A stretch of 64,000 nucleotides of DNA from Alopecurus myosuroides. Taxonomy: Eukaryota > Streptophyta > Magnoliopsida > Poales > Poaceae. The stretch covers positions 234,496,376 to 234,560,375 of the forward strand of contig CM054062.1 of assembly GCA_028641055.1 (NCBI GenBank), in the 5' to 3' direction. Shown in pieces: positions 60,221-64,000 of the stretch; within the stretch, counting starts at the first letter, position 1, and each line of letters starts with the position of its first letter. Under the pieces are notes generated by a model. It had not been told where the DNA came from, searched no databases, and saw only the letters and a list, made by a program, of their open reading frames with translations. A program made the position numbers and the translations under genes.

Positions 60221-61821
60221 TGATACGTCTCCAAAGTATCTATAATTTCTGATGCTCCATGATAATATTATACCAATTGCTACATGTTTTCTCCCTTCTT
60301 TATGTCATTTCTATCGATTTTCCGGACTAACCTATTGAAAATATGCCACCTACCCAGTCCCTTGTTTTCTGTTGTTTTTAGTTTCAGAAAAGTTGTTCTG
60401 GAAATATTCTCGGAATTGGAAAATTCGAAGCCCGGAAGTCCTATTTTCCCCGGAAGCATCCAGAAGACCGAAGAGGAGTCGAAGAGGGGCACCAGGGGGC
60501 CCACACCATGGGGTGGCGCCCCCCCTTGGCCGCGTCAGGGGGTGGTGTGGGGCCCCCCAGGGCTCCACCGCCTTTGCCCTTTCGCTTGTTTATTCCCCCC
60601 GGATGGAAAACCCTAGACACCTGATAAAAAAATTCCCTAAAAGTTTCATAGCCGTCGTCATCGTCAACCCTAGATCAGGGGGGTTCTGAAGCTGTCTCCC
60701 AGCACCCTGCCGAAGAGGAGATCATCACCGGAGGCCTCTTCATCACCATGCCCGCCTCCGGAGTGATGCGTGAGTAGTTCATCCTTGGACTACGGGTCCA
60801 TATAAGTAGCTAGATGGTAGTCTTCTCCTCCTATGCCTCAATGTTTAGATCTCGTGAGCTACCTAACATGACCGCGATTGTTCTTATGTAACTCTATGTG
60901 CTTTGTTTGCTGGGATCCGATGAATATTGAACTTATGCCAAGTTGATTATAGTATTTTATTGCATATGTTATTTGTGATCTTGCATGCTTTCCGTTGCTA
61001 GTGGTTGCTCTAGCCAAGTAGTTGCTAGTGACTCCAAGAGGGAGTGTTTATGCTTGATAGTTGGGTTCATGCCTCCTTTTCGCCTGTGCTCGAGTGACAG
61101 AGACGTGACGGGGGAGGATGTGATGTTGCCACTAGGGAGAGACACCACTAGTGAGTGCCCGCGTGCACAATCATTGCTTACATTACACACATTGTTTAAT
61201 GCAATTATCTGTTGCTTGCAATTTAATACCTAAGGGGGTTCGGATGATAACCTGAGGGTGGATTATTAGTCATAGATGCAGTTGGATTACGGTCTATGTA
61301 TATTGTTGTAATGCTCGCACTAAATATCATAGTAGTCATCATGTCATGGATGTGCACTACGGTGCAACCTTTATTTGTCAATTTCCTAAATGTAATTTGT
61401 TCACCCAGCATGCTATCTTTTATGGAGAGACACCACTAGTGAACCTATGAAGCCCGGTCCATTTTTCTACACTGTTAAACAAACCACTACAATTTCTTGC
61501 TTTCTTTACTTACTGCAAGCATACATTAGTTTCCACACTATATGTCTAATCTTTGTTTTCAGCAAGACCGGTGAGATTGACAACCTCACTGTACCGTTGG
61601 GACAAAGTATTTTGGTTGTGTTGTGTGCAGGTTCCGCGTTGTTGCTAACACCGGTGAGCCATCACCACCGTCAGTGGCATCAACCTTCAGAAGATCCTCT
61701 TTCTCCTACTGGATTGATATCCTTGGTTCTTAACTGAGGGAAATTTTTACTGCTGCACTCATCATACCCTCCTCTTGGGGTTCCCAAAACGCTATCAAGG
61801 CATCATTGAGGCGTAGCATCA
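60221..61821 (+). mobile_element. 3' LTR of element D
   Basis: Starts TGATACGTCTCCAAAG and ends GCGTAGCATCA. Collinear with the 5' LTR, with clearly more differences than the LTR pairs of A or C. Confidence 0.92.
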
Positions 61822-61826
61822 GGGAC

Positions 61827-62165
61827 GTGAGGCGGTGCACGTGGCACCCAGGCGCCCTCCAGGCGCGTACTAGGTGGTCGCGCCTGGCACATGCCTGGTA
61901 GCCCCTAGATCCCCTCTGTCTCTCCTTGGGGCATCGTCTTTGTTCTGGTAAAAAGTGATCTCCGTGGATTTTCATCTCTTTCTGAGAATATTTCCTTAAG
62001 AACTTTTCTGAAATAGAAAAACAACAACTGGCCTAGGGCATCTTGTTAATAGGTTAGTCTGTGAAAACATCCGGAAAACCAAAGAAAAAATGTGGAAGAC
62101 AAAAGGTATTAGGTAAGAAACAAACATGAAGCATCAAAAATTATAGATACGTTTGCAACGTATCA
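61827..62165 (-). mobile_element. solo LTR E2, second part
   Basis: Continuation of E2 after element D. It contains the AGAATATTTCC and AACTTTTCTGAAA stretch and ends GATACGTTTGCAACGTATCA, the complement of a TGATACGTTGC LTR start. The gene fragment follows at 62166. Confidence 0.85.
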
Positions 62166-63259
62166 ATACCGTTCGGCGCTAATCCCCGGCATCTTGGTTT
62201 CATCCACGTCGGCCCCCCTCCACCCATTTCCCAGCCGAAGTGAGCCCCCAACTCTTCCACTTTGGAAATTTTCGAATTTTGCTGCAAAATGCATGAACTT
62301 CAAAGAATTCTTGCCACCCATGTTTATCTCGACGTACATCTTGTGAGAATTCTTCATCTACACACAGGTTGGTGTCATAATAAGCAAAGAAAGTAGGAAA
62401 AAGAGCATGTCAACAACTTGAAAGGCTTCTTACTTTCATCACGTTGTTCTTGCCACGCTCGTCCGCCGTGTAGACTTTCTCATGGCAGCCATGAATTTTT
62501 TTTGCAAATCACTTGAAGAATGGCCCACCGGTTCTCAATTCCTTTCACATTGTGATCGGGGAGGTAGCCGTGCTTTTGGTATGCCTTTGTTTCATTGAAG
62601 TATTTGAAAATGCGATTCCAATATGCCTCACGTGTTTGTTGTGCGCCTTTGCCGACGTCCAGGCTCATGAACATCCATGATTCGGACAACAGTTCATCCT
62701 CCAAGCAGGACCACGTCTTGCCTCGTCATCCCAGCTTCTTTATGGTCTAGTTGGTGTCGACGTCATGGACATCTTCATCACCCATGCCGGTATCAACGTA
62801 GGCCTTTCCACCATCACCTTGCCCTAATTGCTCGGTGTCATAGTAGCTGGTGGATTTGCGGATAATGGCATGCACAATCTCCTATCAAACACTTAGCAAC
62901 CAACACATAATTCACCTAGCCAGCCGGCCTTTCACACACGCATAATGGCATCAATAAATTCGAGCAAAACTTAATGCACACAAACATAATTTGAACAACA
63001 ATTAATGCACCTCATCCGGCTGCGTCGTTTGGTCGATCATGTTGGCGCCTTGTTTGCCAAAGAGTTCGCCTTAGGATGTCGTCTGGTCGCCAATTATGGC
63101 TCCACTCCGACACAACGCCCACCAATCAATGAGGGCCTCCTTATTGAGGTCGATGCCGCCTGACTGCGTTGGCTCGTCGGGCGAGATGGAGAAGCGGGGT
63201 TGCTGTGTGATCGGCACCTGGCTTGGGTCAGCGTAGTAGCGCGGGGAAGACGGCGACAA
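62166..63259 (-). pseudogene. NAM-associated/Myb-SANT-like protein, N-terminal pieces
   Basis: On - three pieces are visible. The first starts at 63259 (MSPSSPRYYADPSQVP, then QSGGIDLNKEALIDWW). The second (62704-62480) is a Myb/SANT-like domain: EDELLSESWMFMSLD, AYWNRIFKYFNE and GIENRWAILQ. The third (62357-62166) ends in ADVDETKMPGISAER at the E2 insertion. Stops and frame changes separate them, so introns or decay are present. Joined across E2, the residues ER run directly into PIGTKKAKA at 33788, showing it is the same gene. Proteins of this kind often accompany PIF/Harbinger elements. No transposase ORF was found nearby. Confidence 0.65.
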
Positions 63260-63469
63260 GCTACCTTGAGGCGACAGATGTGGTTGTTTGGCTCAAGGAT
63301 ACCATGACATTGGCAATCTCGTTCTCCACCTTATCCTTCGCCCGTAGGCTCCATTTTTTACGAAGGGCAGACTCGACGGTACGCCGCTGCGCATCCGACG
63401 GCTTCACCGGCAGATCTGGATGCTCCCGCTTCATCAACTGCTTGTTTGGCGCTGGGGGTCAATTACGCA

Positions 63470-63829
63470 AAAGGGGGGCGCCCAGAAGTGGGCCGGGGGG
63501 CCAGACCACCCCCAGGCGCGGCCAAGGGGGGCGCCGCCTGGTGGTGTGGGCCCTAGGTGGCCCCCCTCCGGGTGCCCTTCTGGCTGGCTTCCTCCTCGGG
63601 ACTTCTAAGACTTCTCGTATGCCCCCTTCTTCTTCTGATCTTCTGAAATAGGGTATCTCGACGGTGCTTTTCCATCAGATTTCTCGTCCCGGTGTTTCTT
63701 CTCCAAAAATTATGAAACATGCAAAATAAGATAAAATAACATAAGTAATGCATCATAACATGAAATATATCGATGAATAACAGAAAATAACAATATAAAT
63801 AGTGATGCAAAATGGACGTATCAATATGA
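63470..63829 (-). mobile_element. fragment of a TGATACGTC-type LTR
   Basis: GC-rich leader sequence (GGGGGGCGCCCAGAAGTGGG and onward) followed by an AT-rich part ends at GGACGTATCA (63823), the complement of this LTR type's start. Only about 350 bp of a 1.6-kb LTR remains. The 9-bp word AATTACGCA flanks it (63461-63469 and 63830-63838). Confidence 0.7.
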
Positions 63830-63838
63830 AATTACGCA

Positions 63839-64000
63839 TCCTAAGGTTTCCAGAAATTTGGATTTGTAGAATTTGAATTATGCCAAAATTCATCAAACAA
63901 GCATATTTAAATTTGAATCAATTTAAGGTTTTCAAATTTAAATTTAAACATTTGTAAAGTATTTTACATATCAAGGGATTTTCAAAATGTCCAAGTTTGC
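63839..64000. other. AT-rich DNA, nothing recognised
   Basis: AT-rich sequence with AAATTTAAAT-type runs. No feature could be supported before the window ends. Confidence 0.4.

Larger units (their letters stand above)
35075..61821 (+). mobile_element. non-autonomous LTR retrotransposon D, carrying nested A and C
   Basis: LTRs of 1594 bp (35075-36668) and 1601 bp (60221-61821) begin TGATACGTCTCCAA and end GTAGCATCA. They bracket a primer site, one 202-codon ORF, two nested elements and a purine-rich site before the 3' LTR. Without A and C it is about 6.7 kb. The flanks are GGGCC and GGGAC, a TSD with one change. No protease, RT or integrase is present, so it needs another element's enzymes. 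The LTRs differ by several percent by eye, so D is clearly older than A and C. Confidence 0.88.

Noticed and set aside
1..64000. CRISPR arrays, operons, bacterial or organellar genes
   Set aside because: None seen; all repeats are explained by LTRs, MITEs or tandem duplications of a plant nuclear genome.

Overview
This is nuclear DNA from a grass, almost certainly a Triticeae cereal (wheat, barley, rye, Aegilops). The evidence is nested LTR retrotransposons of types common in that tribe (a LTR opening TGTTGGGAATATGCCC, LTRs opening TGATACGTC, a SIRE/Maximus-like LTR opening TGAAAGCGC), Stowaway and Tourist MITEs, and one very GC-rich intronless host gene. The only gene that looks intact and cellular is a subtilisin-like protease at 11029-13377 (SBT1.6-like). 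Nearly everything else is transposon DNA or genes broken by it.

Left part (1-15.4 kb). The window opens in the 3' end of a SIRE/Maximus-like copia element (1-2837). Next is a decayed plant-mobile-domain (PMD) gene on + (about 3059-6751). It converges on a decayed mudrA-like Mutator transposase gene on - (6783-9130), which is split by a 1.6-kb solo LTR with a perfect 5-bp target-site duplication (TSD). Three MITEs follow. The last ends 64 bp before the protease start codon and sits exactly in a TATA-like CTATTAA motif.

Right part (14.9-63.3 kb). One decayed Myb/SANT plus NAM-associated type gene on - is scattered over about 48 kb. Its pieces lie at 14900-15373, 33690-33788 and 62166-63259. 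Two stacks of insertions split it. Stack one is a copia element (F, 15374-33689), carrying a 5'-truncated LINE in its 5' LTR and two long-LTR elements (B1, a solo LTR; B2, a nearly complete element) in its pol. Stack two is a solo LTR (E2), holding a non-autonomous element (D, 35075-61821), holding two young insertions: A (38198-46351, +) and C (46949-58848, -, a chromovirus-type gypsy element with gag-pol). TSDs for B1, B2, A and C are perfect, so the nesting order can be read base by base.

Most unusual content. A and B form a family with 3.8-4.0 kb LTRs around an internal domain of only about 0.5 kb, containing a tRNA-Met primer site and a perfect hairpin but no gene and no obvious polypurine tract. 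Their LTRs share with C a block of short palindromes in which a 12-bp palindrome is kept through paired substitutions. This suggests that A and B are driven by a C-like element. C has nearly identical LTRs (recent insertion) and long open frames, yet lacks acidic catalytic residues in reverse transcriptase and integrase. B2 inserted with one LTR cut to 425 bp but flanked by a perfect TSD, which points to integration of a truncated cDNA.

Ends and ages are from reading by eye. Family names are given only where the sequence resembles them; no database search was possible.
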